Numbered from the stretch's first letter, positions 50,292 to 62,795 are shown. The stretch: DNA of 64,000 bases from Patiria miniata (GCF_015706575.1 NW_024037072.1:16183162-16247161); one strand, 5' to 3'. Numbers and translations are program-made. The notes: generated by a model not told the origin, from the sequence alone.

Positions 50292-52988
50292 CCTTCCAAA
50301 TTGGATGTATAATGGTCGAAAAAAAAGAAGAACACAAGCGCAAAAGTAATTTGCGCAATTGCTGGTTTAATATTTTTCCCCGACCACGTAATCAACATCA
50401 AGTTTGGAAAGGTCACTCGAATTTGTATTATCCCGGGTAATGTGATTATTAATTTTCCTCTTTTCTTATAATAGTGATATTGTACTTAACTTAAAATCGG
50501 TTCCGGCAAGTATCGATGCGATGTTAGCTTTGAAGACGTGTTTGAAAGGAGGTCTACTATTTTTAATTTGAAATCTCAAAACCAAAAGCACCGGAGGATA
50601 TTTATAATATCAATGATCTCGAGACTGTCTTTAACGCTATCATTGTTTAATTTTCTTAAATCATTCTTAGTTAATGATTTATGGTTTACAATGTATTTAC
50701 CTTCCTTTTTGCTAACCAGTTGGAAAGTGGTCATAATTGTGTGCTTTGTCTCCGATTGTGAATGGGAAAAAGAAAATATATGATGTTGTCCATGATAAGT
50801 AACAATTCAGATAATATCCGCAATGAAGTTTTATTTCTGTACAGAGTGTAAATGATAAAATATTATTATTATATCAAAGTATCAGATTTGTTATGAGGAA
50901 CTCGCTGTTTATAATACTCGTTGCTAATTATTTACGTACATATCGTATAATGTCGAAATCTGGACTGGTATTAATTACAGTGTTCTAAAGTGATACATGT
51001 TGCTGGAAATGTGGAAGGTGAAATACCACTCTTGGCAAATGCACCTTCGTTGTCAACAGCTATTGGAATTTGGACCCGATACAGTGTTAGGATTCTCCAT
51101 TCAACAGTTTAAAAGGGGTATTTTCTTCATCCAGATGTCCTTTTATATTGACTCAGCCGGTTACGAAACAATACCTCGCATATTTTGGGACGGGTTCGTT
51201 ACCTACGAAGGACGAAGTTATAGCGCCCATTAGAGATGGTACACGTACTGGATACACGTATGCCGCTGGGACAAAGTTGCTTGTTAGATCTCTTATTTGT
51301 ATATAGCTGTTTCATCTGGCACCTCGTGGGCATGAGCGTTTCACATCAACATTTTAAGGTGTATTTATTTGGGTTTAGTGAAGTAACCCCACAAACGGGT
51401 GATATATCCAGCTGGGTTTTTTTGCGAGCCTGTTACGCATCCCGTACCCGCTCCATTTCTAATGGTCCCTATTAATTACTATACGAATGTTCCATACGGA
51501 AGTTGCTGAAGCTATGCGAATGACTATTAAATGCTATGGTTTGTGCAGAAGTCCCAGTTGGGCTTATGTTTTCTTCTTTGTTTTTTCCTAATGTCATGCC
51601 ACCCGAAAAAAATCAAAGATCGCACATTACACTGGGCATTTTGTTTAATAACTTTCAAAAAAGGACTTCTGATTAATTAAGAACTTTTAATTGTTTGTAT
51701 GTAAGGCTCTGTAGAGGAATATGTGCAATGGGGCTACATTTGTAACTTTTGCATTTCAAAACTTTGTTTGGTGCTCCTGAATATATTTCTTTCTTTTTTT
51801 ATCGTTGTTTGCATTCACAAAAGCGATGTCAGCATGACAGGATTAGTTGTAAGGATCCCTCAGACGGGCGTGTGTATTTACGAAGGCACATTGTTAAGCG
51901 GTCCTGATAAGTATAGTCCCAAGCGGGTAGTTTAATCAACTTAAACGGCTCAAATTTATTAACAACTCTCAGATATAGTCACACCATGAGCTACCTGGGA
52001 AGCTCATTTGATAAGGTGTATTGGCGTTGCATAGTCGAATCAACTACGGTAAAATGTATTTCTCACTCGAATATTATATAAATTATAATTTCGTTCCTTT
52101 TAATTACGTGGTTGATCTTTTTTTTTTTACAAGAGTGCAGGTAAAAATCTACTACTACTTTGGGTGATGTTGGTGCATGCTAACAACATTTAAGAATGCG
52201 TTATTCAGTGAAATATAAAACTTTTAATTGTGCCGTTTGATAACAATGTATACCATGCATGCAAAGTCATTCGCATTATGAGGAATCTGAGTACCTAATT
52301 ATGCTCTTGGATGTATCTCTGGCGCCACTGTCCAAATCCTGTCCAATCCATTTGAGCGTTATTTCCTTGTTCATATGCATACTGATGAGCACGAATATAC
52401 TAACAATCCCTGATGAGAATCGATCCGCCGCGGTTTTGATAATAGAAATCGACTAGAATAATTAGCGCACCTGTGTGCCCGGAAGACATCAGTGCATGAT
52501 TGTGGAGGGTGGAAGCGTAACTCCCCATCCACTGTTTCCCTGTTGGTATGGGTATGGAATAAAAGACACGCAAAAGTACAACAGGACACAAAATACATGT
52601 AGACAACTAAGAACAGTTTGAATAAACGCATAGACTGACTGATGTTTATGACATCCGTGTATATAGTGCTGTTAATGTCGTATTTTAATGTTGAAAAAGT
52701 ATATTTGTTTCTAGGTTGAAAGCTGTCATCTCACTCATACTGAGAGAACTGATGAAAACCGACTTTTGACAAACGAGTACTAGGAAAGACGTGAATTATT
52801 ATTAAAATGTCTCCGGTTTTTCTCCTGCAAAATAAACAAATTATATATATATAACCATTACAATAAATAGCATGTCGATGTATAAAAAAAATGTATGGCG
52901 TGTAAAAACAGATTTAAAATAAATGTTCAGAGTTTTCGTAAAATGCTTCATTGTCTCAGCCAATTATTTGTGAGTTGAACTTGTTTGA
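50292..52988. other. No gene recognised
   Basis: AT-rich sequence. A run of open frames on the + strand between 50997 and 51475 (78 and 79 codons) has no domain I recognise. Nothing repetitive beyond short AT tracts was noted. Confidence 0.5.
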
Positions 52989-53132
52989 ATATTTGTTTTT
53001 ATACAACATCTGAATAAATCCCCGTCATCTGATTGGTGGATCGTTGATCACATGTCATTGAATTATTCGTACCAACGCACGGCGCGCGCGTGGCGCGCAG
53101 CGCACAGTGCAATGAATAATAAAAACAAATGT
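52989..53132. mobile_element. Short relative of the 4.1-5.1 kb element
   Basis: The left 95 bp match 4149-4245 closely, including TATACAACATCTGAATAA and CCGTCATCTGATTGGTGG. The right end, ATAAAAACAAAT, mirrors the left ATTTGTTTTTAT. The interior is CG-rich (GGCGCGCGCGTGGCGCGC). It looks like an internally deleted, MITE-sized form of the same family. Confidence 0.7.
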
Positions 53133-54113
53133 CTGACAAGGATAACAACCTTAGTCATAGCCATCAAAACCTGTGGCTTCATTAACTCGCACTCTTTCTT
53201 GAAAGAACCTACATCACATAAAAACTGAACTGAATGCAAGTAAAATTCTGTTTAAAATTGACAAATACGCGTACATCTTTGAGGAAAACATTTTGCCAAA
53301 AGTGCTCTCTGCCCTTGATTCCATCAACAGCGAACCAAGAGTGGATATAGATTGTCACGTGACACGTGCAAAGATCTTGTCTATGTCCTCCGTTCGTCTA
53401 GATATTCCATTTCACGCAGATAATGTACGGCTGGGCTGCGGCTTCTTTCCAGATATTCTCTAAAGAATGTAAATAATGTGTGTAGGAGAACCTTTCAATG
53501 TCTGTCGACGGGACTCGTTAATCCCAGCGCTACGTGCCCTCCTGATATCTTGCCGGGAGACAACCGATGACAATACCAATGATCCCGGTATTAAAAGGAT
53601 TTAGGGGAGCCGACCCAGTAGTTTGCCGAGAGAAAAGTAATTTGGTTTGCTCCTTATACATCCAACTGTTCGTCTGGGGATGTTTAATCTGGTTGCCGTC
53701 AACAACTTGAAGACGGGATTTTCAACTGAGAATTCCTTACTGAAGGGAAGTATTCGCAGAATGCGTCCAAAGGTATAAATCCGGGGGAGTGTCCAACAAG
53801 ACGCATGCGTGCGCTCTTCCTGTAAGGCGTTTATGATCACGAATAACTGATAGTCCTACTTGAGTCGGCAATGGTACGCTTATGATTTCCCTCGTAGGGT
53901 TGGCCAGTAGTGAACGTGCAATCAACCCACGTGGCTAATATGATGGTATCAAAACGAGTGATCAATCAAACTAGCTAATATCCAGACTATATGTAACCCA
54001 TGCGGCATCATTCCCTGTGATATAAATTGGACTGCGTATAAATTGGATGTTTGACAGGGTATGACCTAAGCGAAGTTGTTCTCCCAAGTCCCAACCGGCT
54101 CTAAAACACCATG
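53133..54113. other. No gene recognised
   Basis: Unique-looking sequence with a small tandem (TATAAATTGGA twice near 54020-54047). Nothing else noted. Confidence 0.5.
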
Positions 54114-54400
54114 CACTGAAAAATTGCCTGGGTTAATTTTACCAAAGGAAGGTTGAAAACTGGAACTACCCAAACTTGAGTTTTTCTATAACCAATTGTT
54201 TGGGTTATAATTTATGTTAAATTCAACCAAAAGCTGTATTCATACAAGACCAAATTAAATTTGGTCTTGAATGACCACAAGTTTTGGTTGAATTTAGCAG
54301 AAATTCTAACCCAAACAATTGGTTATAGAACAACCCAAGTTTGGGTAGTTCCAGTTTTCACCCTTTCTTTGGTAAAATTAACCCAGGCAATTTTTCAGTG
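54114..54400. mobile_element. 287-bp near-perfect palindromic element
   Basis: It starts CACTGAAAAATTGCCTGGG and ends with the exact complement. The arms of 143 bp run right to the centre at 54257 with about 12 mismatches (about 92% identity, counted by eye) and no indels, so there is effectively no loop. TG on both sides could be a 2-bp target duplication. CACTG ends with a 2-3-bp duplication are known from CACTA/EnSpm transposons, so this is plausibly a non-autonomous member. It has no coding capacity. Confidence 0.88.
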
Positions 54401-55796
54401 TGGAGCGACGAGTAGACGAGAACTTGAATAATAGACAAAAAATAAACAATTAAAAAATGACATGCTAAACCTTACTATCTAACTTCAAGGACATTGCTGA
54501 GGTCCTGACGGTAATCACCTGTAGTCTGTCTTTCACCAGATCAGTCATGGTCTAATACGCCAGATTAAAGACTGATGAATTTGCCGCTCGGGGAAAAAGA
54601 AGAGAGTAGATGCCTACTTTTTTCGAACTGATATTCTCCTTGCAAGTTGAAAATGATTGAGAGGTTCCTTCATGGAACAATATTAATTATCAATCCACGC
54701 GCGGAGCTGTACTAAGACTGCAGCGTAGCGACGGTCATGGTAAAAATGCGTCCACAAATTAAACTCAAATGAAATAAAACAAAAGAAACATGACAATAAT
54801 TTCTAAATAAATTTTCCAGTGAGTATCTTAGTTTTGCAGTGCAATACTTAAACTCTAGTCCCTCTTCAAACGGCGGAAAAATGGTTTGTTTTGCAAAGAC
54901 TTCTACGGTTTAGATGCTTCATTTACAATATTTATATCATAAAACAAAGTAATGTATCCTGTACAAAGTCAGGTGCTAGAAGTTAATTATCGACATGATA
55001 TTTTTGGTATCATCGGCATTGTATGTTTAGTTGGAATGCCAATTATTCAAGAGCTATTGATGGTTGAAGGGCGAGCGAGTTTCCTGATCTTATTTTGTAG
55101 GCATTCATTGACTGCTCATCTTGCATCACCTGAGTATATAGCTCACGAACTAAGAAGTTACGCAGTGGTATGCCACAGCTGTTATAGTCTAACGACATGA
55201 AAATCAAGTTTTGCTTTTATTCAGATGATACTGCAACTTATGAGGGAAACAAGAGAAGACCATCTGATATTTGGAATTAAGCACCCGATGTCTGGGTTCA
55301 TTTTGAAATGTTTTAATACTTCTTCTGTAACGTTCCGAAAATAAGTGTGTATAAAATCTATGCCATGCCGTCAGAGCTTTGATGCTAGTAGAACTTGGTT
55401 CATTTTATGTCCTGATTTTCCCCCTTGCGTTCTATAGCTTTTGACTCCCCGGCCACCGTCATTCATCGATTAGCCTATACCCTTACATGGATGCTTTGCA
55501 AAACATTACAGAAGGACAAAGAAACAGAAAATTCACTCAGGGTATTTATTTAGGGACAAAATGTCCTTTGAGAAAAGCAAGGCACGGTTATTTGCAGTCG
55601 ACTGCATGCAGCCTTATGTTTCCGCGCACGGCATTCCAACATAATTTTCTCTTACAAATATTACAAATGTCGCCCAAACACTGAAGAATAGGCTCCTTCA
55701 GCATCTCCTGCTCAAGTGTTGTGTTCTGGTTTCTTATTACATAGGGGTACATTACGTTTTTAAGTTCTGGCAGGAGCTTCTACATGTCACTTGGTG
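54401..55796. other. No gene recognised
   Basis: AT-rich sequence with short frames only (up to 82 codons). I noted no repeat or conserved element. Confidence 0.5.
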
Positions 55797-55835
55797 GTCG
55801 GTCGGTTGGTCGGTCTGTCTGTCTGTCTGTCTGAC
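55797..55835. repeat. (GGTC)n/(GTCT)n microsatellite
   Basis: About 40 bp that shifts from GGTC/GGTT units to five GTCT units. Confidence 0.9.
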
Positions 55836-55945
55836 AAAAAAATGATCAAATGCCATGCCGTGGTCATATAAATGCACTTTTGCCGAAAGTTTTCGGAAGA
55901 CCGGCTTTGTTTAGATCGATGAACATGCGCGTCTATTTTGCATAC

Positions 55946-56233
55946 GTCTGTCCCCGGAAAATTTACCAAAAAACGAGCCCCCTAAGTTTCCCATAAAATA
56001 TAACACCAAATTTTAATATAAAAAAGGCGAACAAAATTAATTAAATACTTAACACAAATTGTTTGTATCAATGCGTAAAATTGTTTAGGAAAATTGTGTA
56101 AATGGAGGCAAAATATGTGCAGTGACGTTATAGTCACGTGGTGTGTAGCGCGCTATATACGCTATACATGTATCGCACGCTATATTTTATGGGAAACTTA
56201 GAGGGGTATTTTGGTCAATTTTCGGGGAAAGAC
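55946..56233. mobile_element. Inverted-repeat element, 288 bp, 60-bp arms
   Basis: The left arm (55946-56008) with CCCCGGAAAATTTACC and AAGTTTCCCATAAAATATA is mirrored by the right arm (56172-56233). The two differ at roughly one base in six or seven. The 160-bp spacer is AT-rich, then turns to GTGTAGCGCGCTATATACG. The mirrored arms explain why frames starting MVNF occur on opposite strands at both ends. Type unknown. Confidence 0.75.
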
Positions 56234-56475
56234 TAGCGCGATAGCGCAGCGTGATTTTCGTGTGGAACGGCGGCCCGGGCTTGTACGCACAATCAAACCT
56301 GCAAGATTTTCATGCAAGACGGCCAGAGCTTATTGTGCACTCGCACTTATTTCAACGTTAATGGCGTGTATAAGGTTTTGTTGTGAGAAACATGAGCTCA
56401 AACTGAATAATCTTACAGTAGGCCATCAGCCTGGGGGTTTGGGCGGTATCAAACGAGGGGAATAATGCTCATTGT

Positions 56476-56729
56476 GATTTTTGGCAAGGTATGCACCCCT
56501 GTAGTTGGAAAATGTGTGATAGCATTGCAGCGGTGGCAGCTTTTTGGGTGATATCACTTTAAAAAAAAAATGGCGGCCAAAACATGCTTGTTACCACATA
56601 TAATTAATCCGGTAACAAGCATATTGGCAGCCATTCAGAAAAATTGAAAGTGATAATACCAAAAAAAATTACACTGCAAAGCTATCACACATTTTCCAAC
56701 TCTAGATGTGCATACCTTGCCAAAAATCG
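56476..56729. mobile_element. Palindromic element, 254 bp
   Basis: GATTTTTGGCAAGGTATGCA at the left and its complement at the right frame two arms. These share AGTTGGAAAATGTGTGATAG and, towards the centre, TGCTTGTTACC against GGTAACAAGCA. A short AT-rich centre lies at about 56596-56610. An ATGGCGGCCA/TGGCAGCCAT pair also matches. Non-coding fold-back of unknown family. Confidence 0.8.
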
Positions 56730-59204
56730 ACTGAAGCTGATTCTTGTTATTCAAGTATCACTTAAATCTTTCAAAATTCTTCGCCGCCTCCAGTGTGATA
56801 CGACACTGGATCTTTTCATTACCAAATAAACACGAATAAAAAAATAAAAAAACTCGACGACAGTTGTGTTGTTCAAAAATCATTTCAATCTTCAAAACCC
56901 TGAAATCCTGATATTTTCATCACAAAATAAACAAAATTATCAGAAAAATTCAAGGAGAGGTGTAAATATACACTCTCATTTTCCTTGTACGAGGGATTTT
57001 TAACAGCGTTCCTAGATAAGCGACAGTTTCCTCTCAAAACAAAACCAAAAGCAATGTTGACATTGTTTGGCAAAGCCTCGTGTGAAACCTGTCATCGCGT
57101 TCCATCCAGCCTGACTCTCGCTTCTGTATCCAGTTTTATTATGTTTGCCAAGATGAAATAGCTCTGAATAATTCACCCATTTCTTAGGGCTGTGATTTGC
57201 GCCTATGAATTGTTCATAGCTCCTCCCGTTTTTCATATCAAAACACTTTGGGCACTTCTCTGTCTCAGGAATTTGACACATCTTGGTCCAAAGAAAACGC
57301 TCATCAGAAAAAAAAGAGACAAGAAAAGTGCAACGAAATTCTCGGCGGCAGAGAATCGGCATAATGTACAACTTTCTATTTTGAGATAAGAGCATTCTTC
57401 GAGTTCGAATCATTTCAATCAATCCAATGAATAAGTAAAATTCATTAAAGTCATTGATGTAGGCTTTTAAGTATAACACTTAAACTATCGCTAAAAATGC
57501 CATGCAATTGTGAAACGACCTAAGCTCATTTTCATGTCAATTGGATAGGCGATTTTAAATAACTGTTAATACCAAACTCATTTTAATAAACGCAGTTTTC
57601 CCAGTGAGCATTCCGATATATTAATGCACGACTAAACAATTCATCATCCGAAGTGTAATTGTACACGATGCAGGCCCCACTGTATTTTATCTAAATGTTC
57701 ATTTCATTCTCGTTTTGCATTACCGTCCTCCCGTACGGATCTTGTATTCCCGCTTTTTGTTTCACTCATTGTATTTTTTTTTCACTAAAAGATTCTATGT
57801 TGACATAAAGAAAAACCATTTTAAGGCCCAAAGAGGAAAAATGTTTGGACTGTACACGGCAGGCAAACAGTGGTAATTCACTTTATTGAAGATTATAGGG
57901 GAAATTGGTTTACTTTAATATTTATATATATACTTGATATACCTGAAACATTTTTTTCACGAGTAAACACTGTTCTGACCAATTCGGTAGATCATTTCCT
58001 ACCGATCTAACTGAAAATGTCTCCATTATCTCCACACAGAGCTTCCCCTGACGTAGGGAGTGATATTTAATACCTCCTTCCACAGAAAGGGTTGTCTCGT
58101 TTCACGTTCGCGTGTTGTTGAGACTTCCGCCGTCACGCTACACCACTGTTCAAAACATAAAGCCATTAAACCATTAGCCCCAAGAATTTTTGGAAAGCGT
58201 TCAAGATCTAAGTGCGAAATTTTAATGATGAACTATGACAGTAAAGGCGAGACGTAAAATTATCTACTGAAAAGGAACCGGGACGACGTAATTCACGCTT
58301 TTGTTAACTGTCTACTGGCGAGGGCTAGAGATATCGTTAATAGGCGTAAAAAACTTGAGAAAAAAAGAAATAAATAAACCCTCCCTGACTCCACGAAATT
58401 TAAACAACCATGTAATTTCGGGAGGTAAATAATATGGAAAAGCATTAACGACTAAAATCTAGAGCTTGATGTAAGGAGGAAAAATCTGATTAAGTGAAAT
58501 TATGATAGAGAAAGGTCTAAAGAAACTCAGATGAAACAAAGTTGGAGTAATGCTCACTCAGAGAGGGATCCACAGAGACGACAGCTTGCACAGGTACAAC
58601 TTTGATAACTTGAACATCTTGCAGGCACGATGTCTTAAGACGATTGACATCATTCTGTCTGTTTTAGAAGTATGGTGACCCGATTAAACTACCCATTTCT
58701 GCTGCCGCCGTTGGGATTGAGCCCAATCGATGGCAGGTATTGATTTGGGGAACATTTTTCCCCAGCCCACTTTACGAATCTAGGAGACGAGAACGACAAA
58801 TAGGATGTTTCCAGATTTTGATGGTAGCTTTTCTTCCATCCTCTTTTCCCCTGTGGAAATAGGCTAACTGTTGGCTCATGAGACAACACCAGCGCAGCGG
58901 TATTAAACAGATTGGCTGACGAGCTGAGGGCATTCCAGCTATAGTTGTCTTCAGGATTCTACTTTTGCATTAGCTTGTTTATCGTCGACTTGTTGTGCCC
59001 ATCTGCTTGGTGGTGATAAATTGCTCCCTAGATGCATTTCTATAGCTTTTCGCGCCTTCGCTTTTTTTAACCTTAACATAGAGACTGTTTTTATATTAAA
59101 GACAAGGCGATAAACCTTTTTTTTCTGAAGCTCTCAGCACTAATTTAAAACAGTATACGAGGGACCAGTTGTACATTATAAAATCTTTGGCCGTGCATAA
59201 CGTT
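56730..59204. other. No gene recognised
   Basis: It contains a 155-codon minus-strand frame at 57012-57479, the longest unexplained frame in the 3' flank. I do not recognise any domain in it and see no splice or promoter support. Otherwise AT-rich and apparently unique. Confidence 0.5.
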
Positions 59205-59494
59205 AAGGTAATGGATACCTTTTGCAAAAGCTGGTAATAGGATTATATATCATGTGAAATCATGACTCCTAGTATATACTGTCATTTTCGAGTAAAGAGG
59301 AATTACCATAATTTCCTCGCGATGGTTTGGACCAAACCATCGCACTTTCAACAAAAACATATGCTTTGCATAGAGAAAAATGAAGATTCATTTTCACAGT
59401 TTTCTCAAAAAGTATATCTACAGAGCTAACATTTCGTCAGGTCACCTTTTTCTAGTTACCTACACTTTTTTTGCAAATGGTATCCATTACCTTT
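59205..59494. mobile_element. Inverted-repeat element, 290 bp
   Basis: AAGGTAATGGATACCTTTTG at the left is mirrored by the right end, with GGTATCCATTACCTT at the edge. The middle has a 25-bp palindrome, GCGATGGTTTGG-A-CCAAACCATCGC, at 59319-59343. The sequence between the outer arms and the middle aligns only patchily, so the copy is worn. Non-coding; family unknown. Confidence 0.75.
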
Positions 59495-61524
59495 GAGCTT
59501 TGTGTAGCTTTGACATTTCCGTAAATTCGTGACCCTTTTAAGAATAATGCTCATGTTTCATGATCGAGGCCAAAATGAAATGATGGGTGCCAACACTTGT
59601 GCTTCTTATTTCTGCAAGAGTTGGATATGGAGCATGGTATCAGATCAAACAAGTAAATGGCTGCTGAGATGTTACCTTTCACGTAAAAGGGTTGGTTGTA
59701 CATTATGTCAAACAAGGCGACTCATAAATTACTGAAGTGCAAAACATCTCGGATAATGTCAAGACAAAGCAAAAAATATCGGCTCCAACTGGCGCTCGTA
59801 TGTAAAAGCGCAGTTAGCGAAGATTGTTACAGCTGATTGTTTGTAGTAACTTCTATATATTATACAGAAGATATCAAGTTTGTTACTAAGCAAGTGTGGC
59901 CAAGACTTTCTCATGAAGATATCTGATCCGGCTTACATCTACATTGTTATAAGCTTCTGTACCATTTAGTTGAGAAATAGAGGCAGTGTTTTGTTCTGCG
60001 GGTAATGCAGGTATAATTGGAAAATTTACTGCGGCTAATTACATGCCAAAGGGATCGCCTTGGGCCGCTAACAGTGTCCGCTGAAAATGGCTGAGCAGAA
60101 TCGCTGGGAAATGTTTTGTATTAGCGAGGCGTATTTCCAGAAATGCAGACTTCGCATATCCTGGAAAGCAACAGTAATTATTTCGCTTCTTTGGCGAGAC
60201 TAATTCCCCGAGGCATCCACACAATTAGTGAATGGGCTTTGCGTGTGGCATGAGCAGGGAAAATGGCATCAAATTTTAATTGCAGGTGAGAATATGTCAG
60301 CTGTCTGGAGCCTAATACAGCATGGTGGGCATCTATTCATGCAGTTGCCTTTAACGCACGAACCGGCGAGCTGCAGGTCAATTTGTGTCCCCTTTGTCAC
60401 TGTGGAAGCCCGTTTCAAAAGAGCACGTTATTACACATCATTGGTATATCAACGCCAAAGGGAAAGTTGATATCGCCGATGCAGCGTTAATGAAAAATGC
60501 TATAGAAGAAAGACGCTTGGGTGAAATGGCTTCAAAATTAGAACATGTGGTCATCAGGTACACTAACTTTCCGCCGATAACGACGGAGTTCTATTTTTGG
60601 AGCTTCTTTGATATCTCATCATTACACTTTGTTGTCATCTGATTATAAAAAAAAACTAAGGATAAGGTAAAGGGCATCTTCAGCTCATCAACTCATGCTA
60701 ACTCACGTAATGTCACGCACCGGCTTTTCCCTTGCCTCCTCAATAACTTATAAAAAATGTACCAATCACTCGCTCGCAGGGTATTAACAGGATGATTTCT
60801 TACCATGATGAAACGCCATTCTTGAAAACGAAAAAAAAAACACGCTATTGCTGAACAAGTTCATAATTACGCGTGCTCAGCTTTAGGAATAATGGCCATG
60901 ACAAATTTCCATGAATAAATAACTATTCTTCAGTGCTAATTACTAAAGTGCTTCCGTTAGCATTGCTTGCCATAGTTGACTTAGCATTATGGCTGGGTAA
61001 ATAACAGCAAGGACAAACTCATTAAAAAACAATGTACGCTCCACAGTATAATTTCCTTTTTGTACCATTTTGTTTCGTAATTATTAACGTTAAACAACTT
61101 ACCAAAAAGATATCAGTCTGAACAGTTACTGTCTAGAAAATAGAAAAACACTGGTAGAATAAGCAATTTGTCATCAGAAAACCAAAGTGGTATGTGGAGA
61201 GAGGAATCGATTCTTGACTCTTGAATCTTGAACACGTGGACTTGACAAATGAAACAAGTGTCTTAATCTATATGGAGCAGTGGAATCCCCGCTCTTTTTC
61301 ATAATTTGAATTTTTTTTTTAAAGTTATTTATTTATATATTATTTTTTTCCCCCAGCCTTGTCATCCATACAAGTAATCATTGCACCTTTTCTTAAATGG
61401 TGAAATCGGGTGGGGCGATCAGGTAAAGGAGTAAGCTTCCAATAATAACCGTGATAGTAGAATTTGAAAAATGTTGATTTTCAGAATCACCCTTAAAAAC
61501 AATGGTCATAAAATGTTCGAATCT
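59495..61524. other. No gene recognised
   Basis: Two overlapping + strand frames at 60228-60470 and 60385-60642 have no family resemblance. T-rich and A-rich tracts occur near 61311 and 60829. Confidence 0.5.
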
Positions 61525-61613
61525 CAAAGCAACCCAATGGGTGTGTGATAAGTTGCAATGATATCAACTGGCCCGCCCCTTTGCCATGATAAGGTTCAGC
61601 CTTTGCAACAAAA
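61525..61613. repeat. Direct repeat, upstream copy, flanking a LINE
   Basis: Contains GCAACCCAAT, then GATAAGTTGCAATGATATCA and CCCGCCCCTTTGCCATGATA. It matches 62416-62516 on the other side of the LINE 3' end. The aligned substitutions I checked are all transitions. The downstream copy has about 20 extra bases after GCAACCCAAT. Confidence 0.75.
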
Positions 61614-61920
61614 TACAGTAAAACGTGGATACCACATCGTTTTTAGAGCATAAATGACCAAAAAATAGCACGGGAGATTTTTACAAAGTGAAAAGGAGGA
61701 AATAAATATTTTTCTCTTATATATATATATTTTTTTTTACACCTTCTGCCACTAGAGGTCGCTGTGTTCGTTTTTGGAAAACTTTCTTCACGATTTGTTT
61801 ATACCCGCATGTACCAACAGAGGGCGTTTAATGCAAATTTGACAAATTTCTGCTCAAATTCAATACATTTTTTGTAGATATGTATTTTGCATTTTATGTG
61901 CATTAAGAAGTTAGTGTGCA

Positions 61921-62413
61921 GCTACACAAAACATCAGTTACAGAATAATCTCTCTCACTAGTAAACATTCTCACATCAGCCCTGTATTAGCAGATCTCCA
62001 CTGGCTTCCAGAGTCTTACAGAATCAAATACAAACTGGGCCTGTTTGTTTACCAAATCCTCAACAACAATGCCCTGGAGTTTCTCATCGACCTCCTCCAC
62101 CCGTACTCAACAGCACACACCGGACTGAGCTATGATGCTTCATGAGCCCAGGACCTCCACTCTTTGGGGTGACAGATCCTTTACTGCAGCGTCAGCCCGA
62201 GTGCGGAACCAACTCCCTCTGGCAATCAAATCATCTCCATCCATCACAACATTTAAGACAAACATAAAATCTCACCTGTACAAACAAGCTTACTCTCACA
62301 ACACACAATCCTAACTTGACTTTCTCCTCAAGCGCCATGAGCGCCTTTTTAGGCGGATACCGGCGCTTAACAAATGTTCTTTATCATTATCATATTATTA
62401 TTTTTATTATTAG
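61921..62413 (+). mobile_element. 5'-truncated CR1/L2-type LINE, 3' end
   Basis: The frame from 61921 reads ISPVLADLHWLPESYRIKYK and continues to LLHPYSTAHTGLSYDAS. A shifted frame from 62132 then gives PRTSTLWGDRSFTAASARV and LPLAIKSSPSITTFKTNIKS, ending at a stop at 62312. This is the C-terminal tail of CR1/L2/Rex1-group LINE polyproteins (usual form VLxxLHWLPV...RTxxYGDRAF...LP..IR). One frame shift separates the halves. A short 3' UTR ends in an (ATT)n tail near 62385-62413, as in this group. All upstream reverse transcriptase sequence is absent. Confidence 0.85.
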
Positions 62414-62415
62414 TC

Positions 62416-62516
62416 CTAAACGCAACCCAATAGTTGATTAATTGCTAAGAACGATAAGTTGCAATGGTGTCAATTGATCCGCCCCCTTGTCACGATAGGT
62501 TTCAGCCTTTTTGCAA
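62416..62516. repeat. Direct repeat, downstream copy, flanking a LINE
   Basis: Partner of 61525-61613. It begins right after the LINE tail with AACGCAACCCAAT, then GATAAGTTGCAATGGTGTCA, then CCGCCCCCTTGTCACGATAG. A C run followed by an A run (62528-62555) comes next. Confidence 0.75.
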
Positions 62517-62795
62517 CATAGGGCCAAACCCCCCCCCCCCCAAAAAAAAAAAAAACCCGAGAAAATGATAAATTTTAAACAGTGACATCATTTTGGCCTC
62601 TTTGTCTGTTGCATCTAGCCCATATAAAGCTGGTATGTCATTTCCTGAGTCCAAATGGCGGCCATTTAAAAAAAAAGCTGTCGGCCATCTTGAAAAATAT
62701 CCCGGCCGGGCGGCGATTTTGGAGGGAAAAAAAGAAAGAAAAGGGCCTTCCTTTTTTTCAAAAAGGCAGGACGCTAAGACCAAAACAAAAAGTCT

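Noticed and set aside
57012-57479. 155-codon minus-strand frame
   Set aside because: No family resemblance, no promoter or splice support, and shorter antisense frame overlapping. Chance cannot be excluded in 64 kb.
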